Source: Actinoplanes lutulentus (GTDB lineage: Bacteria > Actinomycetota > Actinomycetes > Mycobacteriales > Micromonosporaceae). From it: a stretch of DNA of 64,000 nt. Below the pieces are notes generated by a model. It did no database searches. It saw nothing but the letters and a program-made list of their open reading frames with translations, and had not been told where the DNA came from. Within the stretch, counting starts at the first letter, position 1; each line of letters starts with the position of its first letter. Position numbers and translations under genes: made by a program. Below are positions 41,766-50,162 of the stretch, one piece after another. The DNA lies in the NCBI RefSeq assembly GCF_003259845.1, contig NZ_QLMJ01000022.1, positions 151,337 through 215,336 of the forward strand. The letters are read 5' to 3'.

Positions 41766-42851
41766 ATGCATCTCAGCTACTGCACGAACGTGCACCCGGC
41801 CGAGGACCTGGACGGCATCATCGGCCAGCTCGACACGTACGCGGTGCGGATCCGCGCCCACCTCGACGCCGACGTCCTCGGGCTCGGGCTGTGGCTGGCG
41901 GCGCCGGTCGCCTCGGCGCTCGCCGAATCGGTGGAATTGCGCCGGAGATTGCGGCGGGAACTCGACGTCCGCGGGCTCGAAGTGGTGACGCTGAACGGTT
42001 TTCCGTACGCCGCTTTTCAGGCGCCGGTCGTGAAGAACGCCGTCTATCACCCGGACTGGACCACGCCGGATCGGCTGCAGTACACCCTTGACCTTGCCCG
42101 GATTCTCGCGGATCTGTTGCCGGACACCGCGGCGCGCGGCTCGATCTCCACGTTGCCGCTGGCCTGGCGCACACCGTGGGACGCCACCTACGCCGGCACC
42201 GCCGCCCGGCGGCTCGACGACCTCGCCAAAGGGCTCGCCGAGATCTCGGACGTGGCGGGGCGACCGATCAGAGTCGGACTCGAACCCGAGCCGGGCTGTG
42301 TCGTGGAGACCACCGCCCAGGCCGTCGAGCAGGTGTCCCGGCTGGACAACGAGTGGATCGGTGTCTGCCTGGATCTGGCCCACCTGGCCTGCGCCTGGGA
42401 GGACCCGGCCGAAGCGGTCGGTCGGCTGCGGTCGGCCGGGATTCCGATCGTGAAGGTGCAGATCTCGGCGGCGCTCGAAGCGAGTTCATTTTCGGACGTG
42501 CTGCACGACTATGTCGAGCCCCGGTTCCTGCACCAGACCCGCAGCGCGTCCGGCGAGGCCACCGATGACCTCGACGAAGCGATCGAGCAGGGGCTGCCCG
42601 GGCCGTGGCGGATTCACTATCACGTACCCCTGCATGCCGCGCCGGCCGCGCCGCTCACCTCGACCGTCGCGGTCACCCGCGCCGCCGTCCGGGAGCTGCG
42701 GTCCGAATGTGATCACTTCGACGTGGAGACGTACACCTGGGGTGTGCTGCCGGCGGCGCAGCGGCCGCGCGACGACGCCGAGCTGGCCGCCGGGATCGCT
42801 GCCGAACTGGCGTTCGCCCGCGACCTGCTATTCGGGGAGACAGATTCGTGA
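41766..42851 (+). CDS. eboE: EboE, TIM-barrel metabolite traffic protein
   Basis: A 361-aa xylose-isomerase-like barrel protein of the EboE type, longer than ordinary sugar isomerases. Diagnostic segments are LSYCTNVHPAEDLDGII at the N-terminus, LNGFPYAAFQAPVVKNAVYHPDW, VGLEPEPGCVVETTAQAVEQ, VCLDLAHLACAWEDPAEAV and IHYHVPLHAAP. Several metal-type acidic and His residues remain. EboE is required, with the other ebo genes, for metabolite export or localisation in the systems studied; its reaction is unknown. The start lies two nt after the TatD-like stop, and the end overlaps eboF by four nt. Confidence 0.87.
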   Translation: MHLSYCTNVHPAEDLDGIIGQLDTYAVRIRAHLDADVLGLGLWLAAPVASALAESVELRRRLRRELDVRGLEVVTLNGFPYAAFQAPVVKNAVYHPDWTTPDRLQYTLDLARILADLLPDTAARGSISTLPLAWRTPWDATYAGTAARRLDDLAKGLAEISDVAGRPIRVGLEPEPGCVVETTAQAVEQVSRLDNEWIGVCLDLAHLACAWEDPAEAVGRLRSAGIPIVKVQISAALEASSFSDVLHDYVEPRFLHQTRSASGEATDDLDEAIEQGLPGPWRIHYHVPLHAAPAAPLTSTVAVTRAAVRELRSECDHFDVETYTWGVLPAAQRPRDDAELAAGIAAELAFARDLLFGETDS

Positions 42852-44209
42852 CGCGTCTCGTCGTGCTCGACATCGTCGGGCTCACCCCGCGCATGCTCGC
42901 GCACATGCCGCGCCTGCGCGCGGTCGCCGACAGCGGATTTCAAGCCCCCTTGGGTACGATCCTGCCGGCGGTCACCTGCTCGGTGCAGTCGACGTTCCTC
43001 ACCGGGGAAACACCGGCCGGACACGGCATCGTCGGCAACGGATGGTATTTCCGCGAACTCGGCGAAGTGTTCCTCTGGCGGCAGCACAACGGCCTGGTCG
43101 GCGGCGAGAAGATCTGGGACACGCTGCGCAAACGGAAGCCCGGTAGTACGGTCGCGAACATCTGCTGGTGGTACGCGATGGGCGCCGATGTGGACTGGAC
43201 GATCACGCCCCGGCCGATCTATCACGCGGACGGTCGTAAGGATCCGGACTGCTACACGTCTCCGCCGTCGCTGCACGACGCTTTCGACACGTTCCCGCTG
43301 TTCACCTATTGGGGGCCGGGCGCCGGCCTGGCGTCGTCGAAATGGATCTGCGAAGCCGCCACGAAAGTGATGGCGATGCACGATCCTGATCTCACCCTGG
43401 TCTATGTGCCGCACCTCGATTACGACCTGCAGCGGTTCGGCCCGTCATCGCCGCAGGCCGTTGCCGCCGCAGTGGAATTGGACGCGATTCTCGGCCCGTT
43501 GCTGGATGCCGCCTTCGCCCGGGACGCGACCGTCGTGGTGCTGTCCGAATACGGCATCACCGACGCGAGCCGGCCCGTCGACATCAACCGGGTGCTGCGG
43601 TCGGAAGGGTTGCTGAACGTCTACACCCAGGCCGGGATGGAGTACCTCGACCCGTGGACGTCGCGGGCTTTCGCCGTGGCCGACCACCAGATCGCGCACG
43701 TCTACGTCCGGTCGCCCCGGGACGTCGCCGAGGTCGCGAAGATCTGTGCGACGGTGCCTGGCGTCGACCAGGTCTTGGACGCGGCCGGCCAGGCGTCGTA
43801 CGGCCTGGATCACTCCCGGTCCGGTGAGCTGGTGCTTGTCGCTTCGCCGGACGCGTGGTTCACGTATTACTACTGGCTTGATGATGCGGCGGCCCCGGAC
43901 TTCGCCCGGAACGTCGAGATCCACCGCAAGCCGGGGTACGACCCGGCCGAGCTGTTCTTCGACCCGGCCGCTCCGGCGGCGGCGAAACGGCGGGCGGGGG
44001 TGGCACTGGCCCGCAAGAAGCTCGGCATGCGGTACTCGATGAACGTCGTCGGGCTGGACGCGGGGGCGCGGGCGGTACGGGGGTCGCACGGCCGGCTGCC
44101 GTCGTCGGCGGAGGACGCGCCGGTGCTGCTGTGCTCATCGGCGTCAGCGGCCCGGTCATCGATAGCCGCAACCGAGGTGAAGGACTTCCTGCTGGACCTC
44201 GCGACATAG
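42848..44209 (+). CDS. eboF: Alkaline-phosphatase-fold hydrolase, EboF-like
   Basis: A 453-aa type I phosphodiesterase/nucleotide pyrophosphatase-family protein. VVLDIVGLTPRML carries the first metal Asp. LPAVTCSVQSTFLTGETPAG has the Thr/Ser nucleophile region, then GHGIVGNGWYFRE, LVYVPHLDYDLQRFGP (metal Asp/His), VVVLSEYGI and VADHQIAHVYV. It has no signal peptide and is probably cytoplasmic. GTG 42848 overlaps the eboE stop as GTGA. The stop codon lies inside the first unit of an 18-bp tandem array. Confidence 0.87.
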   Translation: MTRLVVLDIVGLTPRMLAHMPRLRAVADSGFQAPLGTILPAVTCSVQSTFLTGETPAGHGIVGNGWYFRELGEVFLWRQHNGLVGGEKIWDTLRKRKPGSTVANICWWYAMGADVDWTITPRPIYHADGRKDPDCYTSPPSLHDAFDTFPLFTYWGPGAGLASSKWICEAATKVMAMHDPDLTLVYVPHLDYDLQRFGPSSPQAVAAAVELDAILGPLLDAAFARDATVVVLSEYGITDASRPVDINRVLRSEGLLNVYTQAGMEYLDPWTSRAFAVADHQIAHVYVRSPRDVAEVAKICATVPGVDQVLDAAGQASYGLDHSRSGELVLVASPDAWFTYYYWLDDAAAPDFARNVEIHRKPGYDPAELFFDPAAPAAAKRRAGVALARKKLGMRYSMNVVGLDAGARAVRGSHGRLPSSAEDAPVLLCSSASAARSSIAATEVKDFLLDLAT

Positions 44210-44327
44210 ACGAGACCTGCGACATAGACGAGACCTCGCGACATAGACGAGACCTGCGACATAGACGAGACCTGCGACATAGACGAGACCTGCGACATAG
44301 ACGAGACCTCGCGACATCGACGGGACC
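44201..44327 (+). repeat. Seven tandem 18-19-bp units on the eboF stop
   Basis: Units GCGACATAGACGAGACCT begin at 44201, 44219, 44238, 44256, 44274, 44292 and 44311. Six are near-identical (two carry one extra C) and the seventh is degenerate. Each contains TAG; the first supplies the eboF stop codon. There are no spacers, so this is not a CRISPR. Confidence 0.92.
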
Positions 44328-44352
44328 ACCGGAATTGACCTGAGGCCATATC

Positions 44353-45519
44353 TTGGCGCACGTGAACATCAGGTATCTGTTGCACAACGCGTATGGGGTC
44401 GGCGGGACGATCCGGACGGTCTTCAATCAGGCCAACGCGTTGTGTGAGCGGCATGACGTGGAGATCGCCAGCGTTTATCGGGGTGGGGAGGCGCCGGCGC
44501 TGCCGTTGGATCCTCGGGTGCGGCTGGTCTGTCTCAATGAGTTGCGGGAAGACGGCACCAAGTTCAAAGCCGACGGACGGCGGCGGGTGTGGCGTAAGGC
44601 GCGGATGTTCGCCAACCGGCTGCCGCACGGGCGGGATTTCCGGTACAAGCGCTGGGATCCGGTCGTCGATCTCAAGGTGGTCCGCTATCTGCGGGCGCAG
44701 CCTCGTGGGTCGGTGCTGATCACCACGAGGCCCGCGCTCAACCTGCTGTCCGCGTGGGCCGGGCCGCGGGGAGCGATCCGGATCGGACAGGATCATCTGA
44801 ACTTCGGTAGCTACAAGCCGGGGCTGCAGGCCGAGATCGTGCGGGCCTATCGGAAGCTGGACGCCGTGACCGTGCTGACCCACGCCGACCTGGCGTCCTA
44901 TCGGGAGGCCCTCGGCGACGGCGTCCGGATCGAGCGTGTTCCGAACGGTATTCCGCCTCGGTCAGGCGTACCCCATGGGGAGCGTGCGCACGTCGTTGCC
45001 GCCGCCGGGCGGCTGATCCGGCAGAAGGGTTTTGATCTTCTGATTGAGGCCTTCGTCGATGTTCATGCGGCGCATCCGGACTGGGAGCTGCACATATTCG
45101 GTGCGGGGAAGTGGCAGGCGAAGCTGGCCGGCATGATCGAGGAGCGGGGGCTCGGTGATGTGGTGCGGCTGCGGGGGATCAGCCGCAACCTCGACGGGGA
45201 GATGGCGAAGGCGTCGATCTTCGTGTTGAGCTCGCGCAAGGAGGGGCTGCCGATGGTGCTGCTCGAAGCGATGAGTTCCGGTCTGCCGGTGGTGTCGTTC
45301 GACTGCCCGACCGGTCCGGCGGATGTGGTGGACGACGGGGTGAACGGGTTGCTGGTGCCGGCGGAGGATGTCGCCGGTCTGGCCGCTGGGTTGTCGCGGC
45401 TGATCGAGAACGGTCACGAGCGGGAGACCATGGGCAAGGCTGGGCGGATCACCGCCGCGCAGTACGAATCGCCGGTCATCGCCGAGCAGTGGGAGAAGCT
45501 GTTCGGCGAGCTGAGCTGA
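44353..45519 (+). CDS. GT4-family glycosyltransferase
   Basis: A 388-aa retaining glycosyltransferase with GT-B fold: N-terminal NIRYLLHNAYGVGGTIRTVF, linker VERVPNGIP (nucleotide-binding), VVAAAGRLIRQKGFDLLIEA, and the donor-site motif VLSSRKEGLPMVLLEAMSSG with the conserved EX7E-type Glu residues, then VSFDCPTGPADVV. Start TTG 44353 or GTG 44362. It transfers a sugar from a nucleotide donor; the acceptor is unknown. It lies 25 nt beyond the repeat array in the same direction as the ebo cluster and might act on its product or on cell-surface glycan. Confidence 0.9.
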   Translation: MAHVNIRYLLHNAYGVGGTIRTVFNQANALCERHDVEIASVYRGGEAPALPLDPRVRLVCLNELREDGTKFKADGRRRVWRKARMFANRLPHGRDFRYKRWDPVVDLKVVRYLRAQPRGSVLITTRPALNLLSAWAGPRGAIRIGQDHLNFGSYKPGLQAEIVRAYRKLDAVTVLTHADLASYREALGDGVRIERVPNGIPPRSGVPHGERAHVVAAAGRLIRQKGFDLLIEAFVDVHAAHPDWELHIFGAGKWQAKLAGMIEERGLGDVVRLRGISRNLDGEMAKASIFVLSSRKEGLPMVLLEAMSSGLPVVSFDCPTGPADVVDDGVNGLLVPAEDVAGLAAGLSRLIENGHERETMGKAGRITAAQYESPVIAEQWEKLFGELS

Positions 45520-45525
45520 CAAAAG

Positions 45526-46101
45526 CTATTTATCGCGGCATGTCCAGCTCACCGAACCGTCGACCGCGTCCCCGGGCAGCCCGCCCGGTCCGGTCGTCGC
45601 CAGCTTCGTGAACGTCCACTCACCGCTGCCGTCGTCGTTGATGACCGCCTTGCTGCCCGTGCTGTCCGGCCAAGTGGCGTAGATGACGTTGTCGACGGCG
45701 ATGCTCGGGCTGGAACCCGGCGCGGCCAGGCGATCCTTGGGGAAGGATCCGGGGCCGGTGTAGTCGTCGATCCACATCTCGATGGTGACCTTCTTGCCGT
45801 CGACGTCGCCGTCGAGCAGGCCGGGACTCATGAACAGGGCTTGCTCGGTGTTGCCCTGGGCGTATTCGGAGCAGCTCTTCAGGAAGTTGGCGCCGCCGGA
45901 GGGTGCGAGGGCGGTCTGCTCGCCGGTGACGGTGATCGCGCCGTCGAGCTTCAGGGTCACGGTCAGTCGCGGACCGAGCGAGAAGTCCTGGTCTGAAGAG
46001 GAAAGATCCGAAGAAGAAAGAGCGGAAGAATCGCAGGCGGCCAGCGCCGCGGCCACGAAAGTGGTCATGAGGATGGTGCCGGTGCGTCGAGCGCTTAGCA
46101 T
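45526..46101 (-). CDS. Secreted lipoprotein of unknown function
   Basis: A 191-aa lipoprotein. ATG 46101 has GGGAG seven nt upstream. The signal peptide MLSARRTGTILMTTFVAAAL ends in lipobox ALAAC, followed by an Asp/Ser-rich spacer (SSALSSSDLSSSD). The mature domain has paired cysteines (FLKSCSEYAQGN and VSWTCRDK) and a beta-rich body (VTIEMWIDDYTGPGSFPKDR). It resembles small actinobacterial lipoproteins without assigned function. It diverges from the AfsR-like regulator gene, which may control it. Confidence 0.75.
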   Translation of the reverse strand: MLSARRTGTILMTTFVAAALAACDSSALSSSDLSSSDQDFSLGPRLTVTLKLDGAITVTGEQTALAPSGGANFLKSCSEYAQGNTEQALFMSPGLLDGDVDGKKVTIEMWIDDYTGPGSFPKDRLAAPGSSPSIAVDNVIYATWPDSTGSKAVINDDGSGEWTFTKLATTGPGGLPGDAVDGSVSWTCRDK

Positions 46102-46195
46102 GGTGTCACTCCCTTGTCTGACCTGTGCGGACAGCCTGAGGGACACCACCAAAAAAGCGCCAAAACAGAGCCCAGAAAGAGCCGAAGAGGTGCCG

Positions 46196-48907
46196 GTGCG
46201 GTTCGAGGTCTTGGGTCCGGTGCAGATCCGCATCAACGACGACGTCGTCACCCCGGCGCCGAAACCGCGCGCCCTTCTCGCGGTGCTGCTCGCCGCCCGG
46301 GGACGGCCGGTCACCATCGATCGGCTGCTCACCGAGTTGTGGCCGGACGGCGCGCCGTCGACAGCCGCCGCGACCCTGCAGATGCACGTCTCGGCGCTGC
46401 GCAAGGTCGTCGGCGATCGGGTGACGACCGCGCCGGGTGGTTATCGGCTCGATCTGAGCGGTGCGGGTTTTGACGCCGCGGAGTTCGAGGACTCCGGTGA
46501 TCTCGGGTTGTGGCGTGGGGATGCGTACGAGAACGCCGGCGGCGGGAAATCGGTGGAGGCGGCCGCGGCCCGGCTCGGTGAGCTGCGGCTGGCCGCCCGG
46601 CAGCAGTGGGCGCGGCAGGCGCTGGACAGCGGGCGGCACGTCGCGGCCGCCACCGAGCTGGCCGGATGGGTCGCCGAGCAGCCGACCGACGAGGGCCTGG
46701 TCCGGCAGCTGATGCTGGCGCTGTATAGATCGGGCCGGGCCGGCGAGGCGCTCGCCACTCTGAAAAAGACGACGGAGGCCCTTGCCGAACTGGGCGCGGC
46801 GCCGGGCACCGAACTCGAAGCCCTCGCCGCCGCCATACGCCGGCAGGATCCGACCCTCGACCGGCCCGCCGCCGGACTTCCGGCGCAACCGAATCGCTTC
46901 ATCGGCCGCCGCGCCGAACTGGACCGGGCCATCACCCTGCTCGGGACGGCCCGGCTGCTGACGATCGCCGGGCCCGGTGGCGCCGGCAAGACCCGGCTCA
47001 GCCTGGAACTGGCCCGCGAGATGGCCGCCGACCACGACGCGGTGCACGTCGTCGAACTGGCCGAGCACCGCGACGGGCCGCTCAACCTGCGGCTGGCCGC
47101 CGCGCTCGGCGTTCGGGAGGAGCCGGGGGTGCCGGTCCTCGACACGGTCACCCGCTGGGTGAACGCGACAGGGCGGGTCCTGATCGTGCTCGACAACTGC
47201 GAACACGTGCGCCCGCAGTCCACCGCTCTCGCCCACGCCCTGACCGCCGCCTGCCCCGGGCTGCGGCTGGTCGCGACCAGCCGCGAACCGCTCGGTCTCA
47301 GCGGAGAAGTCGTGGTCACCCTGGGCGGTCTGGCGACGCCCCCGCCGGGGGCGACAGACCACACCGATGCGGTACGCCTTCTCGCCGACCGAGTCTCGGC
47401 CGCACGCGGCGGCGCCGGGCTCACCCCGGCCGAGCTGACGGTCGCCGCCGAGTTGTGCCGTCGCCTCGACGGCCTGCCGCTCGCCATCGAGCTGGCCGCC
47501 GCCCGGCTGCGCGCCCTGCCGCTGTCGGAGATCATGTCGCGTCTGGACCGGCGGCTCGACCTGCTGACCGGGGTGTCCCCGGTGGCACGGCACCAGACCA
47601 TGCGGGCCGCGATCGACTGGGGTTACGAGCTGCTCGACACGCCGCAGCAGGACCTGTTGCGGCGCCTCGGGGTGCTCGCCGGTGGATTCGACCTGGCGAC
47701 CGCGGCCGCGCTGACCGATAGTGATCCGCTCGATCCGCTGACCCAGCTGGTCGACCGGTCGATGGTGCAGTGGCAGGACGGGCGGTACCGGCTGATCGAG
47801 ACGATTCGGGAGTTCGCCCGGGAACGATTGGTGGCGGAGGAGCGCGTTGACGCGTACACAAGACTGGTTCTGATCCTGGAGCGACGGCTCGCAGAGCCGC
47901 CGCCGATGGACGGCCCGGCGCACACCGCGTGGGTTGCCGGAATCGGCGCGGACCATGACACGATCGTCGCGGCGATCGACTGGAGTCTCACCGAGGGTGA
48001 CGCCGCGAAGGGTCTGACGATCGCGGCGGCGATGTGGTGGTACTGGTGGGTCGCCGGTCGGATGGCCGAGGGGCTGTCCTGGCTCGGGCGTGCGCTGGAC
48101 GCCACCCCGGATGAGCCGACAGCCCTGCGGGGACGATCGTTGCGGGCGGCGGCGGCGCTGGCCAGGAACTCCGGAGATCTGAACAGAGCGCGGCAGCTGG
48201 GTGAGCAGTGCCTCGCGACGTTCCGTGCGGTGGGCGACCGGATCGGGGTGATCGCGGCGCTGAACAACCTGCTGATCACCGCGCAGGCGCAGGAGGACTA
48301 TCCGGCGTCCCTGGAGTTCGGTTACGAGGCGTTACGGATCGCGGAGGAGGCGTCGGACGCGCGGATGGTCGCGGCGGCGTCGAACAACACCGCCGGGACT
48401 CTGCGGTGCATGGGCCGGCTGGATGAGGCGGAGGCGTTGTTCGCGCGGGGCCTCGACGGGTTCCGGGCGTTGAACGATCAGCGTGGGGTGGCGGCCGCGC
48501 TGTCGAATCTGTCCACGACCGATCGTCGGCGCGGCCGATATGAGCCGGCCCGGCTGGCGATGCGGGAAGCGCTGGAGATCTACACCGAGCTGGGGATCGT
48601 CGAGGGGCAACTCGATGCGATCGAAGGGTTGGCGCAGCTCGACGTGCTGGAAGGGGATCCAGCCGGTGGGCTGGGGCTGCTCGTGCTCGCCGAGCGGGAG
48701 CGGTCGGCGCTGGGTGCGCCGAGCTTCACGCCCGACGAGATCGCCGATCGGGAGCAGTCGGAGGCGGCGGCACGCGCGGCATTGGGTGGGTCCGCAGTCG
48801 CCGCGGTCTATCGGGCTGCCGCGGCAACCACATTGCCGGAAACCGTCGCCGCCCTGCTCAGAGGTGCTGGTGAAGGAAACGGGCGGCCGCGTCAGCCGCC
48901 TGCGTGA
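46196..48907 (+). CDS. AfsR/SARP-type transcriptional regulator
   Basis: About 903 aa from GTG 46196 (GAAGAGG five nt upstream; GTG 46190 is an alternative). Residues 1-90 form an OmpR-like winged helix (VRFEVLGPVQIRINDDVV, LLTELWPDGAPS, LQMHVSALRKVVGD) and 95-235 a bacterial transcriptional activation domain. NB-ARC ATPase begins near 245 (Walker A GPGGAGKTRLSLELAREM, Walker B VLIVLDNCEHV, GLPLAIELAAARL). TPR-like helices run from about 590 to 860. The family activates secondary metabolism or development. The last 50 nt overlap the convergent hydrolase gene. Confidence 0.93.
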   Translation: MRFEVLGPVQIRINDDVVTPAPKPRALLAVLLAARGRPVTIDRLLTELWPDGAPSTAAATLQMHVSALRKVVGDRVTTAPGGYRLDLSGAGFDAAEFEDSGDLGLWRGDAYENAGGGKSVEAAAARLGELRLAARQQWARQALDSGRHVAAATELAGWVAEQPTDEGLVRQLMLALYRSGRAGEALATLKKTTEALAELGAAPGTELEALAAAIRRQDPTLDRPAAGLPAQPNRFIGRRAELDRAITLLGTARLLTIAGPGGAGKTRLSLELAREMAADHDAVHVVELAEHRDGPLNLRLAAALGVREEPGVPVLDTVTRWVNATGRVLIVLDNCEHVRPQSTALAHALTAACPGLRLVATSREPLGLSGEVVVTLGGLATPPPGATDHTDAVRLLADRVSAARGGAGLTPAELTVAAELCRRLDGLPLAIELAAARLRALPLSEIMSRLDRRLDLLTGVSPVARHQTMRAAIDWGYELLDTPQQDLLRRLGVLAGGFDLATAAALTDSDPLDPLTQLVDRSMVQWQDGRYRLIETIREFARERLVAEERVDAYTRLVLILERRLAEPPPMDGPAHTAWVAGIGADHDTIVAAIDWSLTEGDAAKGLTIAAAMWWYWWVAGRMAEGLSWLGRALDATPDEPTALRGRSLRAAAALARNSGDLNRARQLGEQCLATFRAVGDRIGVIAALNNLLITAQAQEDYPASLEFGYEALRIAEEASDARMVAAASNNTAGTLRCMGRLDEAEALFARGLDGFRALNDQRGVAAALSNLSTTDRRRGRYEPARLAMREALEIYTELGIVEGQLDAIEGLAQLDVLEGDPAGGLGLLVLAERERSALGAPSFTPDEIADREQSEAAARAALGGSAVAAVYRAAAATTLPETVAALLRGAGEGNGRPRQPPA

Positions 48908-49700
48908 CGTAGGGTTCCACGTCGTAGAGGTCGATGTGCTGGCCGGCGTCGAGCCACAGCAGTTCCTTCGGGCCGGATGCCTCGTCGTGGGCGGCCTGGG
49001 CCAGCTCCGGTGAGCAGTAGTCGTCGGTACGTCCGTGAACGATCAGCAGCGGGGTGTCGCCGAGCACCGGGGCGGCGCCGAGCGCGTCGAGGGTCATCAG
49101 CGAGTGCAGGGAGCCGTAGGTGACCCGGTTCTCCCAGTTCGCCGCGGTACCGCGTTTGGTGCCGTAGTAGGCGTACGGCTCGTCGCCGCCCATCGCGGCC
49201 TCGCCACCGTCCGGCGCGACCGCCGGCAGCTCCTCGTCGTAGCGGTCGATGAACGAGGTGATCGCCTGGCGGTACCCGGCAGGGTTGCCGGCGCTGAACC
49301 TGATCGGGCTGTTGTAGGCGCCGGCGATGCCGACGGCCGCGCGCAGCCGGGGGTCGGTCGCGGCGGCTTTCAGGGCGTAACCGCCGCCGAGGCAGACGCC
49401 GACGACGCCGATCCGGTCGGTGTACTGCGTCAGGAGGCTGACCGCGGCCCGCAGGTCGGACAGTTTGCCCTGGCTGTCCTCGTGGGCGCGGCGGCCGCCG
49501 CTCTCGCCGAAGCCCCGGTGGTCGAAGGCGAGGGTGGTGATGCCGCGTTCGGCGAGCCGTTCCGCGTAGACCGCGACGACCTGCTCCTTCACACCGGTGA
49601 ACGGTCCGGTAAGGACGACGGCGGGGTTCGAGGAACCGGCGACCGTGAGGTTCCCGGCCAGGGTGATGCCGTCGGCCGTGAACGTGACGCTCTCGGGCAT
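48858..49700 (-). CDS. Alpha/beta hydrolase
   Basis: A 280-aa hydrolase similar to dienelactone-hydrolase-like acyl esterases: LTGPFTGVKEQVVAVYAERL, FDHRGFGESGGRR, and nucleophile elbow VGVCLGGGYALKAAAT (Cys in GVCLGGG takes the nucleophile place, as in dienelactone hydrolases). Asp and His are in LLIVHGRTDDYCSPEL and DAGQHIDLYDVEPYV. The enzyme is cytoplasmic. It is divergent from an HxlR regulator, which probably represses it. Its 3' end overlaps the AfsR-like gene by 50 nt. Confidence 0.88.
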   Translation of the reverse strand: MPESVTFTADGITLAGNLTVAGSSNPAVVLTGPFTGVKEQVVAVYAERLAERGITTLAFDHRGFGESGGRRAHEDSQGKLSDLRAAVSLLTQYTDRIGVVGVCLGGGYALKAAATDPRLRAAVGIAGAYNSPIRFSAGNPAGYRQAITSFIDRYDEELPAVAPDGGEAAMGGDEPYAYYGTKRGTAANWENRVTYGSLHSLMTLDALGAAPVLGDTPLLIVHGRTDDYCSPELAQAAHDEASGPKELLWLDAGQHIDLYDVEPYVTQAADAAARFLHQHL

Positions 49701-49765
49701 TCGAGGAATCCTTTCGACGACTATCGTTGGATCAGACGGTAGGACGCATCACCGCGCAGAGGTAG

Positions 49766-49786
49766 AAGGCACTTTCTGGTGCCCTT
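49766..49786. promoter_or_regulatory. Imperfect palindrome between hydrolase and HxlR genes
   Basis: AAGGCAC (49766-49772) and GTGCCCTT (49779-49786) are near-perfect inverted arms around six nt. The site ends two nt before the GGAGG of the HxlR gene. It is a candidate for autoregulation. Confidence 0.4.
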
Positions 49787-49799
49787 CGGAGGTTGGTTC

Positions 49800-50162
49800 A
49801 TGGCGCTCGTCATTCCGGATGTGCTGGAGGAGAGTTGTGCCACCCGGCAGGCTCTGGAACGGCTCGCGTCGAAATGGCGGGTGCTGCTGATCTACGCGCT
49901 GCTCGCCGGTCCGGCCCGGCACGCTGACCTGCGCAGACGGGTGGCCGGGATCTCGCAGAAGATGCTCACCGAGACGCTGCGCGACATGGAGGCCGACGGC
50001 CTGGTGGAACGTCGGGTGCTCAAGGAACGGCCGCCACAGCACGTCGAATACGCGCTGACCGCACTCGGCAAGACGTTGCAGGAGCCGCTCGCCGCTATAT
50101 GCGCGTGGGCTCTGGAATCAGGCGGCGCAGAGCAGCCACAGCCTCACGACCAGCCCGGTTAG
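49800..50162 (+). CDS. HxlR-family transcriptional regulator
   Basis: ATG 49800 (GGAGG seven nt upstream) gives 120 aa. The winged helix is typical: CATRQALERLASKWRVLLIY, ALLAGPARHADLRRRVAGIS, QKMLTETLRDMEADGLVERR, and wing VEYALTALGK. HxlR proteins respond to redox or electrophilic signals and commonly sit next to the oxidoreductases they control; here a hydrolase and a flavin monooxygenase flank it. Its last 68 nt overlap the convergent monooxygenase gene. One Cys near the N-terminus (EESCATRQ) is at the position used for sensing in this family. Confidence 0.9.
   Translation: MALVIPDVLEESCATRQALERLASKWRVLLIYALLAGPARHADLRRRVAGISQKMLTETLRDMEADGLVERRVLKERPPQHVEYALTALGKTLQEPLAAICAWALESGGAEQPQPHDQPG

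Noticed and set aside
44201..44327. CRISPR array
   Set aside because: The units are contiguous 18-19-bp repeats without unique spacers, and no cas gene is nearby.
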